Positions 19,330 to 28,535 of a stretch of DNA of 64,000 nucleotides are shown here, piece after piece. Both the position numbers and the translations under genes were made by a program. The DNA is from Gemmatales bacterium (lineage in GTDB: Bacteria; Planctomycetota; Planctomycetia; Gemmatales; HRBIN36): positions 16,496 through 80,495 of the forward strand of contig JANXCQ010000022.1 of assembly GCA_025060195.1 (NCBI GenBank), read 5' to 3'. The number at the start of each line of letters is the position of its first letter. Position 1 is the first letter of the stretch. A model generated the notes under the pieces. It had not been told where the DNA came from, made no database searches, and worked only from the letters and a program-made list of their open reading frames with translations.

Positions 19330-20214
19330 TCAGGTGGTGTTCAGAGAATCGCGGCGCGCTTTTCCCTCCGCCAATAAACGAAAGAGCTTTTCCCTGTCCT
19401 CGTGTTGTAGAGCCTGACGGAATTGTTCTAAGCGGTTTTCCAGTTGTTGCAGTGCGTCGAGCACCGCTTCGCGGTTGTGCAAAAATATAGGCGTCCAAAT
19501 TTCTGGCAAGCCAGAGGCAATCCGCGTAGTATCGCGGAACCCCGAAGCAGCAAAGTCGGCCCATTTGCCGGGCAAAATTCCCGCCAAGGCGGACGCCAAT
19601 AGATGCGGCAAATGACTGGTCAGGGCTAAGGCTTGATCATGGTCTTCGGGGGCCATCAGCTGAACGCGGGCACCCAGGCCTTCCCAGAACTCCACCAGAC
19701 GTTCCGTCGCTTCAGGACAACTCCGAGGCGTCGGCGTAACAATCACCCAACGTCCGACAAAGAGCTGCGCCTGAGCATGTTCGTAGCCGCTCTTTTCAGA
19801 GCCGGCCAAGGGATGACTCCCGACAAAGCGACACTCGGCCGCCGAGAAGGCTTCCGCGCCGCCACTGCTGCGCATCTGCAACCACGACGCTTCCACTTCG
19901 GCAACGAGACGCGCCTTCGTGCTTCCTACGTCGGTGAGGACGGCATGGGATGGAGCATATCGAAACGCCTGGCACACGTGCTTCGCGATACAATCCACAG
20001 GCGTACACACGAGCACCAAGTCGGCCTGGCGCACCGCCTCCGCTATTTCCACCGTGGCCTCCGTTACAATTCCCTGCTTCAATACGTCCGATATGGCCTC
20101 GGCCCGACGCACGACGCCAACGACCCGTCGGGCCAAGCCGCGTTGACGCACTGCCAGCCCGAGCGAGCCCCCCAATAACCCCACGCCGATGATCGCCACC
20201 GTCTCGCAGAACAT
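19330..20214 (-). CDS. tyrA: Prephenate/arogenate dehydrogenase
   Basis: 294 residues. The NAD loop VAIIGVGLLGGSLGLA is at residues 7-22, followed by LVCTPVDCIAKHV, the TDVGSTKARL block, and the substrate-site motif FVGSHPLAGSEKSGYEHA near the middle. A helical C-terminal domain has ALTSHLPHLLASALA and FRDTTRIASGLPEIWTPIF. The enzyme oxidises prephenate (or arogenate) toward tyrosine. No ACT or chorismate mutase domain is attached, so feedback must differ or be absent. It is first in a tyrA-purL-SDR operon, with only 24 bases to purL. Confidence 0.88.
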   Translation of the reverse strand: MFCETVAIIGVGLLGGSLGLAVRQRGLARRVVGVVRRAEAISDVLKQGIVTEATVEIAEAVRQADLVLVCTPVDCIAKHVCQAFRYAPSHAVLTDVGSTKARLVAEVEASWLQMRSSGGAEAFSAAECRFVGSHPLAGSEKSGYEHAQAQLFVGRWVIVTPTPRSCPEATERLVEFWEGLGARVQLMAPEDHDQALALTSHLPHLLASALAGILPGKWADFAASGFRDTTRIASGLPEIWTPIFLHNREAVLDALQQLENRLEQFRQALQHEDREKLFRLLAEGKARRDSLNTT

Positions 20215-20364
20215 ATGCCCCCATTATATTGCCCACAAGGCCCATCGCTCATCGGAGCACCGCCCACCGTGCCTGATAATTCCCCAACCCAAGCAAGCAA
20301 GCGCCTTTGGTTTTCCAATATTCCGCTGCCCTGTTTTGAGACGAAATTACCCGGCCGAGGTGCA

Positions 20365-20392
20365 TTGACAGTTGGCGCCCACACGCTACGAT
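20365..20392 (+). promoter_or_regulatory. Promoter of tRNA-Pro
   Basis: TTGACA (20365-20370) and TACGAT (20387-20392) are separated by 16 bases, on the same strand as and about 43 bases ahead of the tRNA gene. The -35 is perfect and the -10 keeps four of six consensus bases. Confidence 0.5.
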
Positions 20393-20434
20393 TATTCAGG
20401 CCCTGTATGTGCCGAGAGGCGGACAGCTGGCTGA

Positions 20435-20510
20435 CGGGGTGTAGCTCAGCTTGGTTTAGAGCGCTTGGTTCGGGACCAAGAGGTCGCCGGTTCAAATCCG
20501 GCCACCCCGA
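20435..20510 (+). tRNA. tRNA-Pro, anticodon CGG
   Basis: A full cloverleaf can be drawn: acceptor CGGGGTG/CACCCCG, D arm GCTC/GAGC, anticodon stem CTTGG/CCAAG with loop TTCGGGA (anticodon CGG at 20471-20473), variable loop AGGTC, T arm GCCGG/CCGGC around TTCAAAT, discriminator A. The acceptor C1-G72 pair fits proline tRNA. CCA is not encoded. TTTT follows directly and may end transcription. The 3' half overlaps, on the opposite strand, the end of the molybdate transporter gene. Confidence 0.95.
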
Positions 20511-21736
20511 TTTTGCTCGCTGGGGTCGTGCTCGATTGGGAACAGGCCCAAACGCCAGCCTGCGGCCAAGAGTAAGCCGACGATCAGCCCCACGGCCACG
20601 TTTAGTGCCAAACAGACAGCGGCCGTAATGAGCATAATGAAGGCGTTGACCCGCTGAGTTTGATCCCGAAAAACCAGAGCCAGTTCCGCCCCCGCAAACG
20701 CCAGCATCACGCCTAACACACTCTGCGGAAACGCCTGGCACAACGCCATCAGGGAACTGCCAAACGCCACGGCCAGCACCAGCTTCACCGCCCCGAGAAA
20801 CAGAATCGAGCCATTGGTTCGCGCCCCAAAGCGATATTGCCCCGCCAACCCCCCTGCCCCATGACACATAGGCATGCCGCCAAACCAGCACGCCACCAGG
20901 TTCATCAGCCCCACCGAAACAGCTACTTTCCGCATCGAGATCGGACGATCGGGAAACAAATCTGCTGCTAACACGCATACGGCCAACACCGAGTTGAGCG
21001 CCGTCAAAGGAATCTGCGGCAGCGCTGCTTTCGGAAACGCGGTGACAAAATCTTGCCAAGCGGGCGGCGACCACCTCGGCAAGCTCCCACTCAGCCCAAG
21101 CGACCTCACGAGATCGGGCCGACTGATCAGCGTAAGCACTAGCCCCAAACCAAACAGGAACAATGCCGCCGGCAGCACGCGAGAATGAATCAGTATCAAA
21201 GCGAAGCAGCAGGCAACTATTCCCACCAACCAACCATCCATTGACCCCGCCCAACCGGAACCGCTCACCATACCTATCCCCTTGAGCAGCAAAGAAAGCC
21301 CCAAGGCCAGTTGCAAACCACGCACTACGCTTTTCGGCACGAGCCGATTCAGCCATTCAATCCACCCGCTCAGGCCGAGGAGCAGGATGACAAAACTGAC
21401 GGTAGCGCCCGCGGCCAGGATCTGCGGTACAGTGAGACCCTCCGTGAGAGCCACCGCCGCGATCGCTTTCATCGGCTGCACAGCCATCGGAATCGTGAAC
21501 GTCAACCCTGTCAAGACGTTGAAAAGACCCGCGAAAAACAAGGCCGAGGCAAAGTCCAGGCCGTTTTGAGCCGACATGCCGACCAACAAAGGTAAAAACG
21601 TTCCCAAGTCACCTAAGGAACCCGCAATTTCTTGGCGATTAAGCCGGGCATAGCGCAACGCCCCCCACAGCGGCCAACTACTCGGCGCGGTTTCCGTTGG
21701 AGTAATGGGCTGGTTCGTCTCTATCGTGCGATTCAT
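20492..21736 (-). CDS. MOT1-family molybdate transporter
   Basis: 414 residues from the ATG at 21736 (a TTG two codons upstream is also in frame), with about 10-12 membrane segments. The two MOT1 signatures are present: EIAGSLGDLGTFLPLLVGMS near residue 38, and FGGMPMCHGAGGLAGQYRFGAR around residue 290. It therefore imports molybdate, or possibly sulfate, across the inner membrane. The last six codons and the TGA stop lie within the 3' half of the tRNA-Pro gene on the other strand, so the C-terminus (NRGGRI) is encoded by tRNA antisense. A Mo-carrier protein at 13 kb and XdhC/MocA at 43 kb make molybdenum use likely. Confidence 0.85.
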   Translation of the reverse strand: MNRTIETNQPITPTETAPSSWPLWGALRYARLNRQEIAGSLGDLGTFLPLLVGMSAQNGLDFASALFFAGLFNVLTGLTFTIPMAVQPMKAIAAVALTEGLTVPQILAAGATVSFVILLLGLSGWIEWLNRLVPKSVVRGLQLALGLSLLLKGIGMVSGSGWAGSMDGWLVGIVACCFALILIHSRVLPAALFLFGLGLVLTLISRPDLVRSLGLSGSLPRWSPPAWQDFVTAFPKAALPQIPLTALNSVLAVCVLAADLFPDRPISMRKVAVSVGLMNLVACWFGGMPMCHGAGGLAGQYRFGARTNGSILFLGAVKLVLAVAFGSSLMALCQAFPQSVLGVMLAFAGAELALVFRDQTQRVNAFIMLITAAVCLALNVAVGLIVGLLLAAGWRLGLFPIEHDPSEQNRGGRI

Positions 21737-22357
21737 CCCCAACTCACCACTTTTCTAGTAGCGTATTCCCCGTACTCCGCAGTTTCGATGCGTCCACCTA
21801 AATGGAGGTTCGGTATTACCGAGATAAAGGATGCTCTCCGTTTATGTACGCTATCTGCAGCCCGAGTACCAAAATACCTGCACCTGCCCGAAAGCAAGTT
21901 GTACTACCTCGAGCCAACGCAGAAACCCCATCATCTTCGAACCGTTACCTTTCCCGATGACAACGATAGGACGCAAAAACTAACCGCGGATGGAGCACAT
22001 GGCCGCTAATAGATGCAAAGGAATCTAAAGAGGCTTAGGTTCTAAAGTGGCTCAGGCCCTTGGATCGCCTTGCCAATCGCTATAGCTTAGCGCCGCACAG
22101 CAGAACATAACATCCCTAGGTCTCAGTCATCCGCCTATAAAAACGCATGATGTTAAGAATAAATACGTCTAAATCCAAACCGGCGATAGCCCTTCTCATA
22201 AACTGCCGTACATCATCAGTTCACTTATGATCGGCCATGCATTCATATTCACATTGTAGGCTGCCGCTCCGTTCCCTAGTTACACGCAAGCTACATCCCG
22301 CGAAGCCCCCAGATGTACAATTAATGCCAATTGGAAACTATGATCGGATTTAGGCCC

Positions 22358-22451
22358 GCGATCCTTCCATACTAACCTAGCAACAGATTACAAGAACGGT
22401 GGTGTGCCGCTGCCCTGTGCTATTCCTCCCGCGCGATCCTTCCATACTAAC
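22358..22451. repeat. 19-base direct repeat pair, 75-base period
   Basis: GCGATCCTTCCATACTAAC occurs exactly at 22358-22376 and 22433-22451. The spacing of 75 bases is close to the 76-base spacing of the imperfect pair at 12753/12829. Confidence 0.6.
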
Positions 22452-22511
22452 TTAACCACCGATGGCAAGATTGTTCTGGACAAGTCTAGCGAGGCTCAAT
22501 ATAAGCCAGCG

Positions 22512-22945
22512 AGACTTAGTACGTTACCAAGGTGAACGTTTGCCCCGTATCCGGATTCGAGTTTGTCCCATACCAACGAAAGCCACATTTGGTGTATAGA
22601 CGCAGAAAGATACACATCGGCTCAGGACAACCGCCAAGATTTAGTATGATACCGTCGGAATGCTCGCTCCCATCCTGTCACGAACCTATGCGACGCTAAG
22701 CAAATCAGAGGTTATGCAAGTAGACCCAGAAAAATAGAGACCGGATTAAGAAAAGCTTCCTAGATTCATTATGATACTGATTCAAGCGTTTGTTCACATC
22801 TTAGCACAAGCCTAGGCAACACTAACTAAACCGCAGAGCAGGCACATGGATGCGGAAAAAATATAGAGCGGCTTAGAACAAGCCTTTCCGATTTAGCATA
22901 ACACCGATCAGAATGTTTGCTTCCATCTTAGCGCGGGCCTAGGCC
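22512..22945. repeat. Degenerate tandem repeat, unit about 126 bases
   Basis: Related unit starts are visible at 22512 (GACTTAGTACGTTACC), 22638 (GATTTAGTATGATACC), 22763 (GATTCATTATGATACT) and 22890 (GATTTAGCATAACACC), that is 126, 125 and 127 bases apart. Inside each unit recur a CATCCTGTCAC/CATCTTAGCAC-like stretch about 35 bases in and an AGA-AAAATA-GAGA-like stretch about 95 bases in. Neighbouring units share roughly two thirds of positions by eye. The repeats do not encode a shared reading frame. Confidence 0.55.
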
Positions 22946-23227
22946 ATATGACCTAAATCGGACCTTACACTGAGGAATGCGGATTATTCGGAGGCTGTTG
23001 TGTGTTCTCTTCATGCGGCAGAGCAATGCGCCTGCTGAACTAAGAAAAGCAGCGACTAACCTAGGCAACTTAGTTAATGACTTCATTATTTGTGTGGAAC
23101 GGCTTGAGCTATAGTGTCTTCGGATGGCAATTAAAGTATCGCGGCCGAAATTATGACAGTCATGAACTATTGACCTAACAGCTACGTCCTTGAGTCATAT
23201 AAGTGAAACTTAGTACCTGGATTTACA

Positions 23228-23782
23228 TTAGTGAATTACACGCCGTACGGGTGCTAATAATCCTTCGCGTTCGCTTTGCTCCAGTTCCTTACGGACTTCG
23301 CTCAGGCCGTAGGCGCATAATTCAAACATGGCGCTGAGCCGACGCAATACAGCCGATTCCTGACGATAAGGTTCTTCGTCGAAGGTGCTGGCAATGTAAT
23401 AGGAGCGCTTACCTTGTTCGCAGTAATCCACAAAGAAATCTTTGCTATATACGGAGCGGAGACGTTGCAGGGCTTCGGGGAATAGCCCTGTCCAGAAGAG
23501 CGTGAAGTCGCCGATGTGGCGATGAATTTCCCGTCGTGTTAGGCCTTCGGGAGGCAGGTCCTCGGCTAACATGACCATTTCTGCGACTTCCTCGATGGGC
23601 CGGCCGCTGGGCTTGCGTAACCGATAAATGGCGTCCATGCGTAAGAACCGCGTGAGCATGGTGGCGATGTAATCGATCAGCGCGAAATCACCTATGCCGA
23701 GCCGCGCTACAAACGCCTGCTCGGTTACTGCCGTCAGGAACCGCCGTAACGGATGCGCGGGTGGCAAGGGACTACGATACAT
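23228..23782 (-). CDS. Conserved-looking hypothetical protein
   Basis: 184 residues, no signal peptide or membrane segment. It is largely helical, with PLRRFLTAVTEQAF, LGIGDFALIDYIATMLTRFLRMDAIYRL, IHRHIGDFTLFWTGLFPEAL and an FELCAYGLSEVRKELEQSE end. The regular pattern of hydrophobic residues and the absence of rare codon clusters make it a believable gene. Family not recognised. It is the last gene on the minus strand before the desert, 273 bases after the parvulin gene. Confidence 0.6.
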   Translation of the reverse strand: MYRSPLPPAHPLRRFLTAVTEQAFVARLGIGDFALIDYIATMLTRFLRMDAIYRLRKPSGRPIEEVAEMVMLAEDLPPEGLTRREIHRHIGDFTLFWTGLFPEALQRLRSVYSKDFFVDYCEQGKRSYYIASTFDEEPYRQESAVLRRLSAMFELCAYGLSEVRKELEQSEREGLLAPVRRVIH

Positions 23783-24055
23783 GGCGACGCCCCGTTCGGA
23801 CTTTACGATTCCCCAGTGTTGGCCATCGTCTTGGCGCTGGGAAAAATGTGGCCAAACATTTGTGCGTTTTTCTGCGTGTCCATGCCATTATTCGCATAAT
23901 CGTTACCAGCGTCAAACTCGCTTCGCGGCTGCTGCGAGCTTCCCAGTGATTTGCGGGCAATTAAGGGCGCCGGCGAACCTAGCGTTGTCTCTTGGGGAAA
24001 GCCCGTTCCTCCTTTGCAGTATGGTTCGAGTTGTGTGGTAGTGCGGTCCATGGCA

Positions 24056-25039
24056 CTAGGGGATGAGCACTTCCACTTTCGCTTTCTTACGCTCTTCGAG
24101 TAATACGCGGGCCTTGACTTCTTCGACATACACATCGAGTACGATGTCGCGGACCTGCTCGAAGGTGGTTGGTTTGCCGGGCTTGCGGTCGGTTACGGTA
24201 ATCAGGTGGCAGCCGAATTCCGTGTGCACGACTTCGCTGATTTCGCCGACCTTGAGTCGGCTGGCTGTGCGAATGAACGGGTCAGTGTCGTTAGTGCGTG
24301 GCGGAAAGTAACCTAGGTCGCCTCCGAGGGCGCTACTGGGGTCTTGGGAGTATTTCTTGGCGGCCTCGGCAAAGGGTAGCCCGTTGGCGATTTCCTGCCG
24401 GATCGCTTGGAGTTGGGTGGCAATTTTCTGCCGGGTCGCATCGTCGGCATTAGGTGGCACGCGCAAGGCGATGTGGCTGGCGCGGATCACCACGCCGTCG
24501 AACATTTCTTTGTTCGCTTCGTAATATGCCCGCAGATGTTCCTCTTTGATTTGCTGTCGGAGCCATTGGTCCCAGGCCCGCACACGTTCTAAGGCTGCGA
24601 TTTCCTGCTTGAGTTTTTCGGGCGAGATACCCGATTCTTTCAGGAAGCCTTCGAGGGTTTGTCCGCGGGCCTGCAAGGCGGTTTGCAGATCGGCCAAGCG
24701 TTTCTGCAAGGTGGCTTCGTCGGGCGCGGGGAAATGCCGGGCGGCGTATTGTTTGATGAGGGCTTCGTCAATCAGCAAGGCGAGCACTTCGCGTTCGAGC
24801 AATTTACGACGTTCTTCTGTCCAGTTTTGAGGCGGTGGTGGTAACCTCTGAAGCGCTGCTTGTAGGTCGCGCCAGAGGATGGCTTCTCCGTTCACGATGG
24901 CTACGGGTTTATCGCCCGGCGTGGTGCTCGGCTGCTGCGCGACCATTTCTCCCGTAGCGTAGCTGATCAGGGTAAGCAGCGCCAGGAACAGTCTTGCGAG
25001 CCCCGGATTGCTAGATTCCAGTTTTGATAATCGGATCAT
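24056..25039 (-). CDS. Exported parvulin-type peptidyl-prolyl isomerase (SurA/PrsA-like)
   Basis: 327 residues. The N-terminal hydrophobic segment (ARLFLALLTLISYATG) is a signal peptide or anchor. It is followed by AIVNGEAILWRDL, the SurA-N type opening, and a long helical chaperone region (residues about 70-170). The parvulin domain occupies about 180-290: IRASHIALRVPP, KYSQDPSSALGGDLGYF, GEISEVVHTEFGCHLITV. Such proteins help fold outer-membrane or secreted proteins. A charged helix (EEVKARVLLEERKKAKVEVLIP) closes it. It lies downstream of the MoeB-like gene with a 254-base gap, so co-transcription is uncertain. Confidence 0.85.
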   Translation of the reverse strand: MIRLSKLESSNPGLARLFLALLTLISYATGEMVAQQPSTTPGDKPVAIVNGEAILWRDLQAALQRLPPPPQNWTEERRKLLEREVLALLIDEALIKQYAARHFPAPDEATLQKRLADLQTALQARGQTLEGFLKESGISPEKLKQEIAALERVRAWDQWLRQQIKEEHLRAYYEANKEMFDGVVIRASHIALRVPPNADDATRQKIATQLQAIRQEIANGLPFAEAAKKYSQDPSSALGGDLGYFPPRTNDTDPFIRTASRLKVGEISEVVHTEFGCHLITVTDRKPGKPTTFEQVRDIVLDVYVEEVKARVLLEERKKAKVEVLIP

Positions 25040-25293
25040 ACCTGGCCCCTTTTGCCCATGCCTGCGAGCAAGTTCCCCGTTTTTCCTTTTACGATGTGGG
25101 CAGTCTCATGCGACAGTCGGTCGGTGACATAGCCTGTATGTGGCGAAACGCTAGTCCAGTTTTGCGTACGTCGGCGAGGCTTCGTGGTTGTGGTGTAACT
25201 GTGTCAGGACTTGGTCTGCGTGGGCAGCGGCTTGGAATTTGCGGCCCCTTGGGTGACAGGGGTGGTGCTGTGTTACTGCGGGAACTGATGATT

Positions 25294-26400
25294 TCAGTGG
25301 CCGATGTATTTAGCGTAGAGGGTGCGGGCGCGTTCTACGTCGCTGGTGCCTTTGATGATGGCGCGGCCGTCGGGAAATACTGTGAACTCGTAGCCTTCGA
25401 CATGGAACTTGAGCAAGAATTGATTGTATGTGACCTCGCCTAGGCCGCGTAATCGTTGGGCTAATTCGGCGAAGTCGAGGCGAGTGGCGCTGCGCTGGGC
25501 CACTTGTACTGCATTGCGTCCGCACAGGGCCGTGGTGTGTGAACCCATTTTCCCTTCGAGCCAGTCGAACTGCCGACGTTTACAGCAAGGGCAATCCACT
25601 TTGTCTTTGAGTCGGCTGATTTTGAATTGGCGGAGTACGTTGTCCCAAACGTCCACGTAAATGAGATCGCGATTGACGGCTTCGAGGTGGCCTGTGAGGA
25701 GTTTGAGTGCTTCCGCGGCCTGGAAACTGGCGACGATGTGGACTGCCGGTGCGAGTACCCCGGCGGTTTCGCAGGTTGGGGCCATGCCTGGAGGCGGCGC
25801 TGATTCGATGACGCAGCGTAGACAGGGCGTCTCTCCCGGCAGGATTACCATCACTTGGCCATGACTGCCGATACAGCCGCCATAGATCCAAGGTTTGCCG
25901 GTATAGATGGCCGCGTCGTTGATCAGGTAGCGTACTTCAAAGTTGTCTGTGCCATCGAGGATCAGGTCCACGTCGCGGATCAGGTCGAGGATGTTGGTGT
26001 GGTCAATGTCGGCGACCACGGGTTCGATCTGCACGGTCGAATTGACGCGACGGAGAATGCGGGCTGCGGCTACCGCTTTGGGGAGATTCTCGGCTACGTC
26101 TTGCTCGTCGAAGAGGACTTGCCGTTGGAGATTGTGCAGTTCGATGAAATCGCGGTCGACGATGCGGACGAAACCGACGCCTGCCCGCACCAGGAGGTTA
26201 GCCAACACCGTTCCCAGCGCCCCGCAACCGCATAAGGTAACGCGGCTGGCCAGCAATTTTCGCTGTCCTGCCTCGCCGATGCCCGGAAACTTCATCTGCC
26301 GACTATAGCGCTCCAGGCTTATCGGCGTCGCACTCTCGTGGGCAGTCGCAAGGCCGCTGGATGGCTCGTGAGAATGTTCGCTTTGCATAGTTCCGTGCAT
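25294..26400 (-). CDS. MoeB/ThiF-family adenylyltransferase for a sulfur-carrier protein
   Basis: 368 residues, GGGAGG just before the ATG. It adenylates the C-terminal GG of a ubiquitin-like sulfur carrier. Key parts: YSRQMKFPGIGEAGQRKLL, the ATP loop VTLCGCGALGTVLAN, the arginine finger in NLQRQVLF, LDGTDNFEVRYLIND, zinc ligands CLRC and CPCC, and CETAGVLAP carrying the candidate catalytic cysteine. Instead of the rhodanese domain found in MoeZ-type enzymes, it has an ~80-residue C-terminal extension (ending ERARTLYAKYIGH), so sulfur must come from another donor. The likely partner is the carrier at 28666-28938, two genes upstream in the same direction. Confidence 0.88.
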   Translation of the reverse strand: MHGTMQSEHSHEPSSGLATAHESATPISLERYSRQMKFPGIGEAGQRKLLASRVTLCGCGALGTVLANLLVRAGVGFVRIVDRDFIELHNLQRQVLFDEQDVAENLPKAVAAARILRRVNSTVQIEPVVADIDHTNILDLIRDVDLILDGTDNFEVRYLINDAAIYTGKPWIYGGCIGSHGQVMVILPGETPCLRCVIESAPPPGMAPTCETAGVLAPAVHIVASFQAAEALKLLTGHLEAVNRDLIYVDVWDNVLRQFKISRLKDKVDCPCCKRRQFDWLEGKMGSHTTALCGRNAVQVAQRSATRLDFAELAQRLRGLGEVTYNQFLLKFHVEGYEFTVFPDGRAIIKGTSDVERARTLYAKYIGH

Positions 26401-26480
26401 ACGCCTCCCGCTGCGGGATTGACACGCATTTATTTTCCCTAATCATACGAACACCCTGACCTGAGTGCCTAGTAAATTGT

Positions 26481-28217
26481 CTAACAACCGCTCGTTATTC
26501 TGGCTGAGCGGGAGGGCTCTTGCAGATCGCCGATGTAAAAGACGTAGATTTGATCCCACTTGTTAGACTCGATACCTGCAAGGATCAGAAATTGGCCATC
26601 CGAGGTGAGTTGGATGATCGTGTCAGTCACTCTGTCTCTTGCAGGGAGCCGAATTATGCCGACACGCCGCTCATGGGCCAAGGACCATATTTCCATCTCT
26701 CTTTCGTTGTGTCGCCCTAAAATCACATGCTCGCCGTCTGGTAGCGCGATGAAAATCTGGGGCATATGCACCGGCAGAGCGCATAACTCTTTGCCATTGG
26801 GGATGGTAAATATGCGCGGGCCCTGAGTCGGCAGGCCAACAGCGACATACCGGCCCGACGGGTCTACGACCAAGTGGCGCCGGAGGATGTGCTCTCGAGG
26901 CTCGTTTGCTTCGATGCGGATACGTTTGTGCTCCCGGAATCGGTCTATGTCCCATAAAACGATTTCGTTTCGAGGCCCGTTGAGAAATATGGCCCACCTT
27001 CCGTCCCTGCTTAGCCCAGCGGTTTCCCCATAATACACCATGCATCGGACGATGCGGACTTCCTGCAGTTTTTTACCCGCTGTAAGGTCATAAGTGGCCA
27101 GCCAAGCATCGCGATGTCCGCCCGGCACCGGAGGTTCATCGGGCCGTGCTTCGGCGGCTGGAATGGAAGCTAAGATTACCGCTAACTTCTTGTTCTGATT
27201 CACGGCCACAAGGGGGTATTGAAGGTTTTCGGGTAACTGAGTTGGCCACAATAGTTTACCAGTGGCTAATTCCCGTTGGACTAACCAAAACGTGGACGGG
27301 AACACTAAACCCGGCTTGAGTTCTCCGCCGGGGAAGCCTTCGATGGTGAGGACGGTAGTTCCTGCAGGTCCGATAACAGCCTGCATCACGTCAGCACGGG
27401 GGCCAAATTGGTTTGCAGGCCCAAGGTCAAAAGGCCAGCTGACGAGAGGCCTCCCTGTCACGAGGTGGCGCACTTCCAACTGGCGGCGGGTAATGCTGAG
27501 CCCTTCAACCCTCCCCGGCATGTCCGCCCTGATAACCAGGGCCACCTGATCTTGTTGCGCTACGACGCACCCTATCAGTATAGACGACTTTAAGTGGCTC
27601 TTGGCCTCGAGAGGGGCAGCCCTGCGAATCACGCGCACTAACCGCTGGTTTTCTCGGGCGAGCTGACGCCAGACATGGTGCACTTCGTGGTTGTGGCTGT
27701 CGAGGGTCAGGTAGATACCAGCGAGCGTACGTCGGCGTTCAGGATCGTTCACTTGGTTCAGTTGGGGCCAACGCTGCCAGAGCGGTTGCAGAATTTTGTG
27801 CCGAAATTCCCGCCAACGTGGCCGCAAATCGGGCGCCTCTTCCGCAAGTTCCTCTGCGGCCGACCACGCCAGAAACAGACCCGCCAAATCGTCTTCACGC
27901 ACAGCCTGGACATCCCAGCACTTGAGCAGGCTCTCCGCCACATGGTGCGCGACAAACTGGCTTAGGATCGGCTGCCAGCGCCGACGTTCGCGCACCTCTG
28001 TGTACTTTTTGAACCAGTCCAGCCTCTGAGATAGACGATAACCTATCTCACCAACATTACGCCAGCTAAAATTGGGTGCCGAGCCGAAGTACTCAGTAAA
28101 TTCTGTAAGCCCCTTCACCCCGGCGGTTATGCCGTTCAAGAGAGTCTTAATTATCTGGCGCCGATACCATTCATTCTCGGCAGCCGTGGCAACTTGGGCC
28201 AGACGCTCATAGTCCAT
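26481..28217 (-). CDS. WD40-like beta-propeller protein of unknown function
   Basis: 578 residues. The first 200 or so are helical (AENEWYRRQIIKTLLNGI, WRQLARENQRLVRVIRR). From about 230 on there are strand repeats resembling WD40/YVTN blades: LSRDGRWAIFLNG-, VDPSGRYVAVGLPT-, ALPDGEHVILGRH-, LTSDGQFLILAGI-. No signal peptide is seen. It sits between the sulfur-carrier part and the MoeB-like gene on the same strand. It has no obvious link to sulfur chemistry and may be an insertion into the operon. I cannot assign a partner or activity. Confidence 0.65.
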   Translation of the reverse strand: MDYERLAQVATAAENEWYRRQIIKTLLNGITAGVKGLTEFTEYFGSAPNFSWRNVGEIGYRLSQRLDWFKKYTEVRERRRWQPILSQFVAHHVAESLLKCWDVQAVREDDLAGLFLAWSAAEELAEEAPDLRPRWREFRHKILQPLWQRWPQLNQVNDPERRRTLAGIYLTLDSHNHEVHHVWRQLARENQRLVRVIRRAAPLEAKSHLKSSILIGCVVAQQDQVALVIRADMPGRVEGLSITRRQLEVRHLVTGRPLVSWPFDLGPANQFGPRADVMQAVIGPAGTTVLTIEGFPGGELKPGLVFPSTFWLVQRELATGKLLWPTQLPENLQYPLVAVNQNKKLAVILASIPAAEARPDEPPVPGGHRDAWLATYDLTAGKKLQEVRIVRCMVYYGETAGLSRDGRWAIFLNGPRNEIVLWDIDRFREHKRIRIEANEPREHILRRHLVVDPSGRYVAVGLPTQGPRIFTIPNGKELCALPVHMPQIFIALPDGEHVILGRHNEREMEIWSLAHERRVGIIRLPARDRVTDTIIQLTSDGQFLILAGIESNKWDQIYVFYIGDLQEPSRSARITSGC

Positions 28218-28271
28218 CTCGAAACAAGGGTCGTAACGCGTTAGGTTTTCTAACAGGTCTAAACCAATTTT

Positions 28272-28535
28272 TTACACAGTGATACGGCGGTCTAGTTCTT
28301 TCCGGGGCAAGCCTGGCTCATTCAGCTTGGGTAGTGGAGGGGCCTCAGCTAGCCAATGGTCGGTGACGACCGAGATATGCGAGCGCCAATTTTCAAGGTC
28401 GCTGGTGCCTGCGTTGGGCTGGTTCGGTACTTGCGCTAAGGATTGGCTTGGCCCAGTCAGGCGCACGCCGATGAGCCAAAAGACAAATAACACGGCGAGC
28501 CCTAACCCCGTCAGCGCCACACCTGTCCGCAACAT
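28272..28535 (-). CDS. Small membrane-anchored protein
   Basis: 87 residues from the ATG at 28535, with GGAG eight bases upstream; the longer open frame upstream overlaps the carrier gene in another frame and is not credible. One N-terminal membrane segment (GVALTGLGLAVLFVFWLIGV) anchors a polar 60-residue tail (VTDHWLAEAPPLPKLNEPG). No family recognised. The position directly after the sulfur-carrier gene suggests co-expression. Confidence 0.55.
   Translation of the reverse strand: MLRTGVALTGLGLAVLFVFWLIGVRLTGPSQSLAQVPNQPNAGTSDLENWRSHISVVTDHWLAEAPPLPKLNEPGLPRKELDRRITV

Larger units (their letters stand above)
21737..23227. other. Gene desert with degenerate repeats
   Basis: About 1.5 kb with no gene I can support; all open frames here are short and biased. 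It contains a 19-base direct repeat at 22358-22376 and 22433-22451 and a run of diverged tandem units at 22512-22945 (listed separately). The base composition is visibly less GC-rich than the flanking genes. No structural RNA was recognised. Confidence 0.5.

Noticed and set aside
20079..21356. A 425-codon open frame on the minus strand
   Set aside because: It overlaps the MOT1 and tyrA genes and the tRNA in another frame, its product has no membrane or domain pattern, and the MOT1 frame has both family signatures.
22358..22945. CRISPR array in the gene desert
   Set aside because: Units are long (about 126 bases), strongly diverged and without constant repeats and unique spacers; no cas genes.
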